A stretch of DNA of 40,803 nt from an uncultured Bacteroides sp. (GTDB lineage: Bacteria; Bacteroidota; Bacteroidia; Bacteroidales; Bacteroidaceae). Where the stretch lies: the NCBI GenBank assembly GCA_949285075.1, contig CASDXF010000029.1:1-40803 (forward strand). The letters are read 5' to 3'. The notes beneath the pieces are model-generated. The model had not been told where the DNA came from. It made no database searches and saw nothing but the letters and a program-made list of their open reading frames with translations. The position numbers and the translations under genes were made by a program. Positions 7,821-15,679 of the stretch are shown piece by piece (the first letter of the stretch is position 1; each line of letters begins with the position of its first letter).

Positions 7821-8810
7821 ATGTATTTACCTATTATTTTAATAGTGGGAGGCATTATCTTTCTTATTATCTTCTTCCACTATGTACCATTCTTTCTTTG
7901 GTTATCAGCAAAAGTATCGGGAGTTAGTATTTCACTAGTACAATTATTCTTGATGCGTATTCGTAATGTTCCTCCCTACATCATTGTTCCCGGGATGATT
8001 GAAGCCCACAAAGCCGGATTGAGAAATATCACTCGTGATGAATTAGAGGCTCATTACCTTGCGGGTGGACATGTAGAAAAGGTCGTTCACGCCCTAGTAT
8101 CCGCATCAAAAGCAAACATAGAGCTTCCTTTTCAAATGGCAACAGCCATTGACTTAGCAGGCCGAGATGTATTTGAGGCTGTTCAAATGTCTGTCAATCC
8201 CAAAGTTATTGATACTCCCCCCGTTACTGCCGTAGCAAAAGACGGTATCCAATTAATCGCCAAAGCAAGAGTAACGGTACGTGCAAATATTCGTCAATTA
8301 GTTGGTGGAGCAGGAGAAGACACGATTTTAGCCCGAGTAGGAGAAGGTATAGTTTCTTCCATAGGTTCTTCAGAAAACCATAAGTCTGTATTAGAAAATC
8401 CTGATTCTATATCTAAATTAGTACTTCGTAAGGGATTGGACGCAGGAACCGCCTTCGAAATCCTATCAATAGACATTGCAGATATCGACATAGGTAAGAA
8501 TATTGGAGCCGCATTGCAAATGGATCAAGCAAACGCGGATAAGAACATCGCGCAAGCTAAAGCGGAAGAACGGCGCGCTATGGCTGTCGCGACCGAACAA
8601 GAGATGAAAGCGAAAGCTCAAGAAGCCCGAGCTAAAGTAATAGAAGCAGAAGCTGAAGTACCTAAAGCTATGGCAGAAGCTTTCCGCAACGGGAATCTAG
8701 GGATTATGGATTATTATCGAATGAAAAACATAGAAGCCGATACTTCTATGCGTGAAACCATAGCCAAGCCAACGACAAGCAGTTCAAACAATCAATCATT
8801 AAGTAAATAA
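7821..8810 (+). CDS. floA: Flotillin-like protein FloA
   Basis: The protein is 329 residues, the usual length for FloA/YqfA. It has an N-terminal membrane hairpin (about 4-30), then FloA signatures: [21 protein letters not shown] and [11 protein letters not shown], followed by an SPFH-type domain. An Ala/Glu/Lys-rich region (about 235-285, [20 protein letters not shown]) would form the helical oligomerisation segment. FloA scaffolds membrane microdomains and affects membrane fluidity and protein secretion in Gram-positive bacteria; the role in Bacteroidales is not well defined. It is the last gene of the TPR-nfeD-floA set and is followed by two hairpins at 8830-8937. Confidence 0.93.
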   Translation: MYLPIILIVGGIIFLIIFFHYVPFFLWLSAKVSGVSISLVQLFLMRIRNVPPYIIVPGMIEAHKAGLRNITRDELEAHYLAGGHVEKVVHALVSASKANIELPFQMATAIDLAGRDVFEAVQMSVNPKVIDTPPVTAVAKDGIQLIAKARVTVRANIRQLVGGAGEDTILARVGEGIVSSIGSSENHKSVLENPDSISKLVLRKGLDAGTAFEILSIDIADIDIGKNIGAALQMDQANADKNIAQAKAEERRAMAVATEQEMKAKAQEARAKVIEAEAEVPKAMAEAFRNGNLGIMDYYRMKNIEADTSMRETIAKPTTSSSNNQSLSK

Positions 8811-8829
8811 ACAGACGCTTTTTCATTTC

Positions 8830-8874
8830 TTAGTTTGATTCGCTAAATAATTCATAAGCGAATTTTCAAACTAA
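8830..8874. other. Imperfect hairpin after floA
   Basis: TTAGTTTGATTCGCT (8830-8844) pairs with AGCGAATTTTCAAACTAA (8857-8874) apart from a 3-nt bulge, with a 12-nt loop. It starts 20 bp after the floA stop and lies 33 bp before a second, perfect hairpin. It may be part of the transcript end or a 3'-end stabiliser. Confidence 0.55.
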
Positions 8875-8906
8875 GCCCTGAAATGACATTAATTTAACAA
8901 TCAACA

Positions 8907-8937
8907 GCTCTGCCTTTTTATCCCAAAAAGGCAGAGC
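8907..8937. terminator. Perfect 13-bp hairpin between floA and the phosphorylase
   Basis: GCTCTGCCTTTTT (8907-8919) pairs perfectly with AAAAAGGCAGAGC (8925-8937) around a 5-nt loop. No T-run follows on the plus strand (AAAATTT), so the T-tract is inside the stem. It may end the floA transcript. The start codon of the next gene is only 25 bp downstream. Confidence 0.55.
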
Positions 8938-8962
8938 AAAATTTATATGCATAAAACACTTT

Positions 8963-9841
8963 ATGAAAAAATATTTTCCTTCCTCAGAACTTATTATCAA
9001 CGAAGATGAATCGATATTTCATCTACACATAAAGCCGGAATGGTTGACTAATAAAATCATATTAGTGGGTGACCCAAACCGTGTAGCACAAGTCGCGTCT
9101 CATTTTGAACGTCAAGAGCATGAGGTTGAAAATAGAGAGTTTAAGACCATTACAGGAAAATATAAAGAGAAGAACATAACTGTCGTATCTACCGGAATAG
9201 GCTGTGACAATATAGACATTGTAATGAATGAGCTTGACGCTCTCGCCAATATTGACTTCCGGACAAGGGAAATAAAACCTTATTTCAACCAATTAGAAAT
9301 AGTACGTATCGGTACTTGCGGCGGATTACAGCCCGACACTCCAATTGGAACATTCATCTGCTCACAACAGTCTATTGGATTTGACGGGCTACTAAATTTT
9401 TACGCCAATCGAGATGAAGTCTGTAATCTCCGCCTTGAGGAAGCTTTCCTTAAGCACATGCGGTGGCAAGGCAATTTATGCGCACCCGCTCTTTACGCGA
9501 TTGAAGCGGACAAAGAACTAACAGAAAGAATAGCAAAGAAAGACATGGCGCGAGGAATTACCATTTCGGCTAACGGCTTCTTCGGGCCACAAGGAAGAGA
9601 ATTGCGTATTCCTCTAGCCGATCCCGAACAAAATACAAAAATAGAGACATTCGAATATCAAGGGAGCAAGATTACTAATTTTGAGATGGAAAGCTCTGCG
9701 TTAGCGGGATTAAGCCGTCTAATGGGACATAAAGCGACAACCGTTTGCATGGTCATTGCCAACAGAGTGATAAAGGAAGCGAATCCTAACTATAAAAATA
9801 CGATGGACTCTCTTATAGAAACGGTATTAGACAGAATATAG
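8963..9841 (+). CDS. Nucleoside phosphorylase (uridine/purine phosphorylase family)
   Basis: This 292-residue enzyme has the NP-I family motifs: phosphate-loop GDPNR (36-40), STGIGCDN (76-83), RIGTCGG (115-121) and the nucleoside-binding NFEMESSA (239-246). These enzymes split nucleosides with phosphate into base and (deoxy)ribose 1-phosphate for salvage. The NFEMES motif and overall length are closest to uridine phosphorylase-like proteins. Base preference cannot be settled by eye. It is cytoplasmic, with no signal peptide. The chromate-type transporter genes start 17 bp after its stop, so read-through is likely, although the coding composition changes abruptly there. Confidence 0.88.
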   Translation: MKKYFPSSELIINEDESIFHLHIKPEWLTNKIILVGDPNRVAQVASHFERQEHEVENREFKTITGKYKEKNITVVSTGIGCDNIDIVMNELDALANIDFRTREIKPYFNQLEIVRIGTCGGLQPDTPIGTFICSQQSIGFDGLLNFYANRDEVCNLRLEEAFLKHMRWQGNLCAPALYAIEADKELTERIAKKDMARGITISANGFFGPQGRELRIPLADPEQNTKIETFEYQGSKITNFEMESSALAGLSRLMGHKATTVCMVIANRVIKEANPNYKNTMDSLIETVLDRI

Positions 9842-9858
9842 CCTCAAGATGATAAGAC

Positions 9859-10431
9859 ATGAACGTATATCTCGAAATGTTTAGCATCTTCTTCAGGATA
9901 GGAGCCTTCACTATCGGGGGCGGATACGCGATGGTGCCGCTTATAGAGAATGAAATCGTCACGAAAAGGCGGTGGATAGCTCAGGAAGACTTTATCGACT
10001 TGTTGGCCATCTCCCAGTCGGCTCCGGGAATTCTTGCCGTTAACATATCCATATTCGTAGGGTATAAGCTGCGGGGAATACGGGGAAGCGTGGTGACCGC
10101 TTTGGGGACGGTGATGCCGTCGTTCATCGCTATACTGGCAATAGCCCTCTTCTTCCATAACTTTAAGGACAACGCCGTCGTCGAGCGCATCTTTAAGGGG
10201 ATACGTCCCGCCGTGGTCGCCCTAATAGCCGCTCCTACGTTCTCGATGGGCAAGTCGGCCAAGATTAGCCGATATAACGTCTGGATTCCGGTCGTATCGG
10301 CATTGCTGATATGGTTGCTAGGCTTCTCGCCCATCTGGATTATTATCGGGGCAGGATTAGGAGGATTCCTTTATGGAAAATGGAAAGAAAGATTGAAGGA
10401 TACGGATTCTACGGTTACTCCTAAAGGATAA
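9859..10431 (+). CDS. Chromate transporter family protein, first half-size subunit
   Basis: This 190-residue membrane protein is a single CHR domain: FFRIGAFTIGGGYAMVPLI (about 10-28) and AISQSAPGILAVNISIFVGY (about 50-69) are the paired CHR signatures. Half-size CHR proteins work as pairs encoded by adjacent genes, and the partner starts 14 bp downstream. Characterised members export chromate, but many homologues probably carry other anions. The coding sequence is much richer in G+C at third positions than floA, one gene to the left. Confidence 0.9.
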   Translation: MNVYLEMFSIFFRIGAFTIGGGYAMVPLIENEIVTKRRWIAQEDFIDLLAISQSAPGILAVNISIFVGYKLRGIRGSVVTALGTVMPSFIAILAIALFFHNFKDNAVVERIFKGIRPAVVALIAAPTFSMGKSAKISRYNVWIPVVSALLIWLLGFSPIWIIIGAGLGGFLYGKWKERLKDTDSTVTPKG

Positions 10432-10445
10432 AGACAGTTGCGCTT

Positions 10446-10994
10446 ATGATTTACTTAAAATTATTCTACACCTTCTTCAAGATAGGCCTTTTCGGTTTCG
10501 GCGGCGGATACGCCATGCTCTCCATGATTCAGGGAGAGGTCGTGACCCGATACGGATGGCTGACCGCCCAAGAGTTTACGGACATTGTAGCCATCAGCCA
10601 GATGACTCCCGGGCCTATCGGCATCAACGCCGCCACGTACGTGGGGTTCACCTCGACGGGCAGCGTGTGGGGTTCCGTGGTCGCGACGTTCGCCGTGGTG
10701 CTTCCGTCGTTCATCCTGATGCTTACCATCAGCCGCTTTTTCCTGAAGTACCAGAAGCATCCCGTCGTGATGTCCGTGTTCGCAGGGCTTCGTCCGGCGG
10801 TAGTCGGCCTGTTGGCCTCGGCCGCGTTGGTACTGATGACCGTCGAGAACTTCGGCTCTCCGGTGGAGGATACCTATTCTTTTATAATTAGCGTCGTCAT
10901 ATTCGTCGTCGCCTTCGTCGGCACAAGGAAGTACAAGGTCAATCCCATTCTGATGATTCTCGCCTGCGGGTTAGCGGGCCTTCTGCTTTATTAG
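10446..10994 (+). CDS. Chromate transporter family protein, second half-size subunit
   Basis: This 182-residue CHR-domain protein is homologous to its upstream neighbour: FFKIGLFGFGGGYAMLSMI and AISQMTPGPIGINAATYVGF align directly with the first subunit. The two are probably the N- and C-type halves of a heterodimeric transporter. It is followed by a 392-bp gap without a gene, containing array B and a long hairpin. Confidence 0.9.
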   Translation: MIYLKLFYTFFKIGLFGFGGGYAMLSMIQGEVVTRYGWLTAQEFTDIVAISQMTPGPIGINAATYVGFTSTGSVWGSVVATFAVVLPSFILMLTISRFFLKYQKHPVVMSVFAGLRPAVVGLLASAALVLMTVENFGSPVEDTYSFIISVVIFVVAFVGTRKYKVNPILMILACGLAGLLLY

Positions 10995-11020
10995 TTTAGA
11001 GGGGGCGGACATCGGCTCCG

Positions 11021-11284
11021 AACTTGCATCCGTACGGCTGTCAACTTGTATCCGTACGGCTAGCGACTTATATCCGTACGGCCAGTAACTCATATCCGTA
11101 CGGCTAGCAATTTATACCCGTACGGCTAGCAACTTGTATCCGTACGGCTAGCAACTTATATCCGTACGGCTAGCAATTTATACCCGTACGGCTGTCAACT
11201 TATATCCGTACGGCTAGTAACTTGTATCCGTACAGCTCTTACCTTATAAATGTACATCTATGGACTTATAGCCCTACGCCTATG
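11021..11284. repeat. 22-bp tandem array B (12 units)
   Basis: Twelve contiguous units of exactly 22 bp. The palindrome CCGTACGG starts at 11030, 11052, 11074, 11096, 11118, 11140, 11162, 11184 and 11206; degenerate versions follow at 11228 (CCGTACAG), 11250 (ATGTACAT) and 11272 (CCCTACGC). Most units also contain GCTAGC or a close variant 8 bp later. Units decay toward the right end. The array lies between convergent genes, and the period is not a multiple of 3, so it is not coding. A unit aligns with array A at about 15 of 22 positions, suggesting distant relationship. Confidence 0.93.
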
Positions 11285-11306
11285 AACTCGCGCTTGTACA
11301 AAATAA

Positions 11307-11356
11307 GGAACCGTCCCCGCGCGGCTACTGGCTTGCAGCCGTGCGGGGACGGTTCC
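11307..11356. terminator. Long 20-bp GC-rich hairpin between convergent genes
   Basis: The left arm 11307-11326 (GGAACCGTCCCCGCGCGGCT) pairs with the right arm 11337-11356, with one G-U-type mismatch and a 10-nt loop. It sits between the end of the chromate transporter genes and the end of the minus-strand GHL10 gene (stop at 11387). On the minus strand it is followed by TTATTTT, which fits a terminator for GHL10; on the plus strand no T-run follows. Confidence 0.7.
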
Positions 11357-11386
11357 GTAACGGTATAGGTAGAGAGGTGGGATGAC

Positions 11387-12889
11387 CTATAACTTGATTT
11401 TCTTGCTTACCGAGCGCGACTCGTTGCTCAGGCGGTCGAGGGCGGTGATTACGTAGCGGTACTTCGTCTTGCCGTCCACGTAGGGCAGCTTATAATAGGT
11501 ATTGGGCGTGACGGCCACGATGTGCGACGGGTCGTCTATGTCTACCTTCTCCTTCGAGTCGAAGCGGTAGACCACGTACCATCTCGCCTTGTCCATCTCG
11601 GTCTTCGCTTTGGGGGCGGTCCAGAACAGTATGTATCCGTCCTCCGTCCATACGCCTTTCACCTTGCGCACCTTTCCGGGAGCCTTCTTGTCGATGAAGT
11701 CGAAGGCGGGCACCAGTGCCGGATACTTATGATACTCCTTTATCAGGGCGTCGCGGTACATTCCCACGTTGTCCGTCACCGCCGCGGCGTACCACTGGCA
11801 GCTTCCGGCTATCGTCTGATAGGCTCGCTGCAAGGCCATCTTGCGGGGCAACTGGTTGATGGATGGATTCTTCGGGTCGGCGTGCTGCACCGTGTTCAGT
11901 ACCGACTGCCCGATGATTACCGGACGGCCTTCCGAGTGCTTCGCCCACCAGTCGACCAGCGTCGCGTAGTCGGCCGCCTTGTGTCCTATCTCCCAGTAGA
12001 TTTGCGGCATGGTGTAGTCTATCCATCCCTCTTTGGCCCACAACAGCACGTCGGCGTAGAGGTCGTCGTAGGCCTCCAGTCCATTCGTCTTGCTGCCCAG
12101 CGGGTCGGACGACTGGTTCCGGTAAATCCCGAACGGGCTGATGCCGAACTTCACCCACGGCTTGACGCTCCGAATCGTCTCGTGCATCTTCTTGATGAGC
12201 AGGTTCACGTTGCTTCTGCGCCAGTCGGCCTTGTTGGTGAATCCGCCTCCGTAGCGGGCGAAGCTCTCGTCGTCAGCGAACTCCTCCTTCGAGGGGTAGG
12301 GATAGAAGTAGTCGTCCATGTGGATGCCGTCCACGTCGTAGCGCGACACGATGTCGGCCACTACCTTGCAGATGTGCTCCCTGCTCTCGGGCAGTGCCGG
12401 GTCGAAGTAGAGCTGATTGCCGTATTCGATGAACCACTCCGGATGTTGGTGATAGATGTGAACGGGAGCCAACTTGTTGCTTAGTGCCGTCTTAGCCCGG
12501 TACGGGTTAATCCACGCGTGGAACTCCATTCCCCGCTTGTGGCATTCCTCAATCATGAACGCCATCGGGTCCCACAGAGGCGAAGGCTCCTTGCCCTGCT
12601 CTCCGGTCAGGTAGCGGCTCCACGGCTCGTACCCCGAAGCGTAGAGCGCGTCGGCCTCCGGACGCACCTGAAAGATGATGGCGTTGATGCCCGCCTCTTG
12701 CAGCGAGTTCAGCTGACCGATTAAGGTCTGTTTCATTTGATTGGGCGACATACCCTTAAACTGTCCGTTGACCGCCTGTATCCACGCGCCTCGGAATTCC
12801 CATTTAGGATACCGGGACGGTAGCTGAGCCGCCGCCCCAATCGTTATCAGCAAGAGTGCCAGTAGAGATAAAAAGCTTTTCTTGTTCAT
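11387..12889 (-). CDS. Secreted family-10-like glycosyl hydrolase (GHL10/DUF187), second copy
   Basis: This 500-residue protein has a signal peptide (about 1-22, ending GAAAQ). Its GHL10 domain contains KWEFRGAWIQAV, NAIIFQVRPEADALY, AWINPYRAK and DGIHMDDYFYPYP, and it has a C-terminal fibronectin-III-like region (after about residue 410). It aligns along its length with the protein at 2430-3887 but is clearly diverged: the acidic motif is DDYFYPYP rather than DYLRYP, and an insertion after it (around FADDESFARYGGG) is absent in the other. It retains the NPYRAK stretch where the first copy has a divergent LPLGGKKHV segment. The substrate is unknown. The gene is flanked by a terminator hairpin and an AraC regulator gene on the same strand. 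Confidence 0.88.
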   Translation of the reverse strand: MNKKSFLSLLALLLITIGAAAQLPSRYPKWEFRGAWIQAVNGQFKGMSPNQMKQTLIGQLNSLQEAGINAIIFQVRPEADALYASGYEPWSRYLTGEQGKEPSPLWDPMAFMIEECHKRGMEFHAWINPYRAKTALSNKLAPVHIYHQHPEWFIEYGNQLYFDPALPESREHICKVVADIVSRYDVDGIHMDDYFYPYPSKEEFADDESFARYGGGFTNKADWRRSNVNLLIKKMHETIRSVKPWVKFGISPFGIYRNQSSDPLGSKTNGLEAYDDLYADVLLWAKEGWIDYTMPQIYWEIGHKAADYATLVDWWAKHSEGRPVIIGQSVLNTVQHADPKNPSINQLPRKMALQRAYQTIAGSCQWYAAAVTDNVGMYRDALIKEYHKYPALVPAFDFIDKKAPGKVRKVKGVWTEDGYILFWTAPKAKTEMDKARWYVVYRFDSKEKVDIDDPSHIVAVTPNTYYKLPYVDGKTKYRYVITALDRLSNESRSVSKKIKL

Positions 12890-12979
12890 TGCGTATTGTG
12901 TTTAATGTTATTCGTCTTACGGTAATACTCCGGCAAAGATAGTACAAAAAGTGGGATATGGGGACAGATTGCGCCGAAG

Positions 12980-13852
12980 TCAAGTCGCTTTCCCGCGTTT
13001 ATATTCCGATTTATGGAGCGGATTGATTTGTTTCCGGTATTCCGTGGGCGACATTCCGCAGTGTTTCTTGAAGTAACGGCCGAAAGTCGACTGGTCGGGG
13101 AAGTTGAGCTTCTCCGCTATCTCCTTTACGCTTAGCTTGGTGGAGCCCAAGTAGTGCTTGGTGTGCACCAGCGTTATGGTCTCTATCCATTGGATGGCGG
13201 TTTGGCCGGATTTCGCCTTGACGACGGACGAGAGGTAGTTTGGGGAGAGGTGCTGCTCGTCGGCGTAGAACACGACCGAGCGATTCTTGTCGCAGTGGCG
13301 GTGCACCGACATGAGGAAGGCGTTGAATATCCGCTCCTCACGGTCTTGCCGCAACTCCTCCACCGGGAAGCTGTCGAAGTAGATGTCCATCAGTTCGAGC
13401 AGGAAGGCTTGTATCAGACTTTGCGTGACGAGCCTGAGCAGCTTGACCGAGCGGGATGAGGTGGCTCGCAGCATCCGTTCGTGACGAGAGTCCAGTATGT
13501 CAGTCATTTGTTCGATGCGTCGGCTTTGCTCCGGCAGCAGTTGGATGCAGGGATGGTTACGGATGAAAAGGCGGTCCATCACCGGCACTTGGGATATCGG
13601 AATAGCGAGCACGTCCAAATCGGTCTCCATCAGGTAACCGTCGAAGTCGTCGCTGCGCCGCACGATCCGGATAAAGGTGTAGGGCGTGTAGAGCACAAGT
13701 CCTCCCTTTACAATGTGGTAGCTGTGGTTGTTCATCAGCACGTCCGCATTACCCGTCCGGCACAGGAAGAGGCCGCACTTGTCGAGTGAGACGGTCCCGT
13801 AGTTGACGTAAAGTTCGTCTACGCTATACGTCTTATACAATAAGTCATTCAT
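12980..13852 (-). CDS. AraC-family transcriptional regulator
   Basis: This protein is 290 residues from the ATG at 13852. That start is preceded by GGAG at a suitable distance; an in-frame GTG 10 codons upstream is less likely. The N-terminal part (about 1-150) looks like a cupin sensor domain. The C-terminal 100 residues are a double helix-turn-helix of AraC type: LSPNYLSSVVKAKSG, then LSVKEIAEKLNFPDQSTFGRYFKKHCGMSPTEYRK. It is divergent from the tolC-like gene at 14044, with about 190 bp between. The simplest reading is that it controls the efflux operon. It could also affect the GHL10 gene 90 bp downstream. The ligand is unknown. Confidence 0.88.
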   Translation of the reverse strand: MNDLLYKTYSVDELYVNYGTVSLDKCGLFLCRTGNADVLMNNHSYHIVKGGLVLYTPYTFIRIVRRSDDFDGYLMETDLDVLAIPISQVPVMDRLFIRNHPCIQLLPEQSRRIEQMTDILDSRHERMLRATSSRSVKLLRLVTQSLIQAFLLELMDIYFDSFPVEELRQDREERIFNAFLMSVHRHCDKNRSVVFYADEQHLSPNYLSSVVKAKSGQTAIQWIETITLVHTKHYLGSTKLSVKEIAEKLNFPDQSTFGRYFKKHCGMSPTEYRKQINPLHKSEYKRGKAT

Positions 13853-14043
13853 AGCTGTTTTCTCCGTTTTTACTGGGTTCACGCCACAAATTAACGAATA
13901 AAATCCAAACCGGTATCTTCCTATCCCTCCTTTTTAGTGGCTAATCGTTGAAATTGCACAATAGTTGCTGAAAAATGCACTTCTCCGCCCAAGCCTCTCG
14001 GACTACCTTCGCGTCGCAAACCAATTAGAAAAGTAACTTTCGT

Positions 14044-15393
14044 ATGAGACATCAATTCGTTTTATTCTTCTCGTTCTCGCTTCTCTGCGCCTCCGCGCTA
14101 TACGGGCAGCAGGGAACCCTCTCGCTGAAAGAGTGCGTCGAGACGGGTATTCGCAACAACTTGTCCTTGAAGAACAGCAGGGTGGACGTGATGAAGAGCG
14201 AAACCTCGCTCACCGCGAGCCGCTCGCGGCTGTTGCCCACGTTGGCGGCGGACTTTCAGATGGTGGACTACCTGATGAAGCCGGCCAACGTGACTACCGG
14301 TACGCTATTGGGCAACGACTTTCCCGACGACCCCACATGGCAGAAGATTCAGAGTATGCAGTATGCCATGAACGCGGGCATACAGCTCCGGCTGCCGCTC
14401 TACAACCAGACTATTCTGGCGGGCATGAAGGTGGCCAAGACGGTGAAGAGCCTCAGCGACTTGTCGTACGAGAAGGCGGTGGAGGACCTGACCATGCAGA
14501 TAGGCAACGTGTATTATCTGGCTCAGGCCTCGCTGGAGCAAAAGAGACTGTTGGAGGAGAACATCCGCCGCATGGAGGAGCTTTGCGCCATCACCGAGGA
14601 ACTTTACAAGGGCGGCGTGGCGCTTGAGGTGGACCTGACCCGTGCGCAAATCAATCTGAAGAGCCTCACGGCGCAGAAGGACCAGTACGTTACCCTCTAC
14701 GGGCAGCAGTTGAACCTGATGCGCTTCCTGCTCGACCTCCCGTCCGAAACGCCGATAGCGGTTGAGCCGATGCCCGCCGAGGTCGCTCCGGAACGGACGG
14801 GCGGGGTGAGCGAGTCGCTGCCCGAACTTCGCCTGCTCGCCGCCCACCGGGAGCTGATACGGAGGCAGACGAAGGCGGTGCGCGCCGGATACGTCCCCTC
14901 CATCTCGCTGGGCGGACAACTGGGGGCGATAGGCTATCAGGAGAAGTTCCGCCACTTCTTCCACACCAACGACGCCACGCACAATTGGTTCGGCAACACC
15001 TACCTCGCCCTCTCGGTGCACATCCCCATCTTCGACGGGAGGGACAAGAGGCTGAAGGTGCGCCAGTTCGCCTACGACTACGTTCAGGCGCAGACCGCCT
15101 TCGAGCAGCGGCGCCAACAGATGGACAAGGAGTACGCCGACGCTTCGATGCAGCTGAGGCACAACATGCAGGTGTTCCGCACTCAGCAGGACAATTACCG
15201 GCAGGCGGAGGAGGTCTACAAGCTGACGGAGGAGAAGTATAAGGAAGGCGTAGCGTCGATGACCGAGCTGCTTCAGGACGAGATGAGGTTGAGGAACGCG
15301 CAGTCGGCTTGCGTGCAGGCCCAATGTCAGTGCAGCCTCGCCCGGCTTACGCTGCTGAAGCTATCGGGGCGTCTGGATGAACTATCAAAATGA
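14044..15393 (+). CDS. TolC-family outer-membrane efflux protein
   Basis: This 449-residue protein has a signal peptide (about 1-21, ending LYGQQ). It contains two homologous halves typical of TolC: LSLKECVETGIRNNLSLKNS (about 26-45) starts the first outer-membrane efflux repeat, and a second begins around residue 250. Long helical stretches rich in Gln, Arg and Glu would form the periplasmic barrel, with KLTEEKYKEGVASMTELLQ near the end as the classic C-terminal repeat motif. It forms the outer-membrane exit duct for the HlyD/MFS pair downstream. A 286-bp gap with repeat array C separates it from the adaptor gene, which is unusual for such an operon. Confidence 0.92.
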   Translation: MRHQFVLFFSFSLLCASALYGQQGTLSLKECVETGIRNNLSLKNSRVDVMKSETSLTASRSRLLPTLAADFQMVDYLMKPANVTTGTLLGNDFPDDPTWQKIQSMQYAMNAGIQLRLPLYNQTILAGMKVAKTVKSLSDLSYEKAVEDLTMQIGNVYYLAQASLEQKRLLEENIRRMEELCAITEELYKGGVALEVDLTRAQINLKSLTAQKDQYVTLYGQQLNLMRFLLDLPSETPIAVEPMPAEVAPERTGGVSESLPELRLLAAHRELIRRQTKAVRAGYVPSISLGGQLGAIGYQEKFRHFFHTNDATHNWFGNTYLALSVHIPIFDGRDKRLKVRQFAYDYVQAQTAFEQRRQQMDKEYADASMQLRHNMQVFRTQQDNYRQAEEVYKLTEEKYKEGVASMTELLQDEMRLRNAQSACVQAQCQCSLARLTLLKLSGRLDELSK

Positions 15394-15486
15394 CAGTAAA
15401 GGCGTTTCTTCGCTATCTCGCCGAAAAACGGTGAACTGCTCCGGGACAGGGCTTGTAACCGTCTGTCTTTTAAGGCGTTGTCTTGT

Positions 15487-15574
15487 GTCCCCGACGAGGG
15501 TCTCGTTTGTCCCCCACGAGGGTCTCGTTAGTCCCCCACGAGCACCTCGTTAGTCCCCCACGAGAACTTCGTGT
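15487..15574. repeat. 22-bp tandem array C inside the efflux operon
   Basis: Four contiguous 22-bp units start at 15487, 15509, 15531 and 15553, each beginning GTCCCC followed by ACGAG and ending in a CTCGTT/TTCGTG part. A degenerate unit precedes at 15465 and a partial unit (GTCCCACAAGG) follows at 15575. CACGAG and CTCGT within each unit form a short inverted repeat. The array lies between the tolC-like gene and the adaptor gene, so it would be transcribed if they form one operon. Confidence 0.88.
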
Positions 15575-15679
15575 GTCCCACAAGGAAAAATCGCCCCTAA
15601 ATGAGGAGAAGCGATTCTAACTAAAAGAAAGGAAATATAGCTATTTAATGACAAAATGTAAATCATAAAACGAACAGAT

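Noticed and set aside
11021-11284. CRISPR array
   Set aside because: The units are contiguous 22-bp repeats with no unique spacers, and there are no cas genes in the window.
11522-12484. 320-residue plus-strand frame opposite the second GHL10 gene
   Set aside because: It is antisense to a gene with clear domains. Long antisense frames are expected where third positions are GC-rich, as here and at 14305-15324 and 15731-16408.
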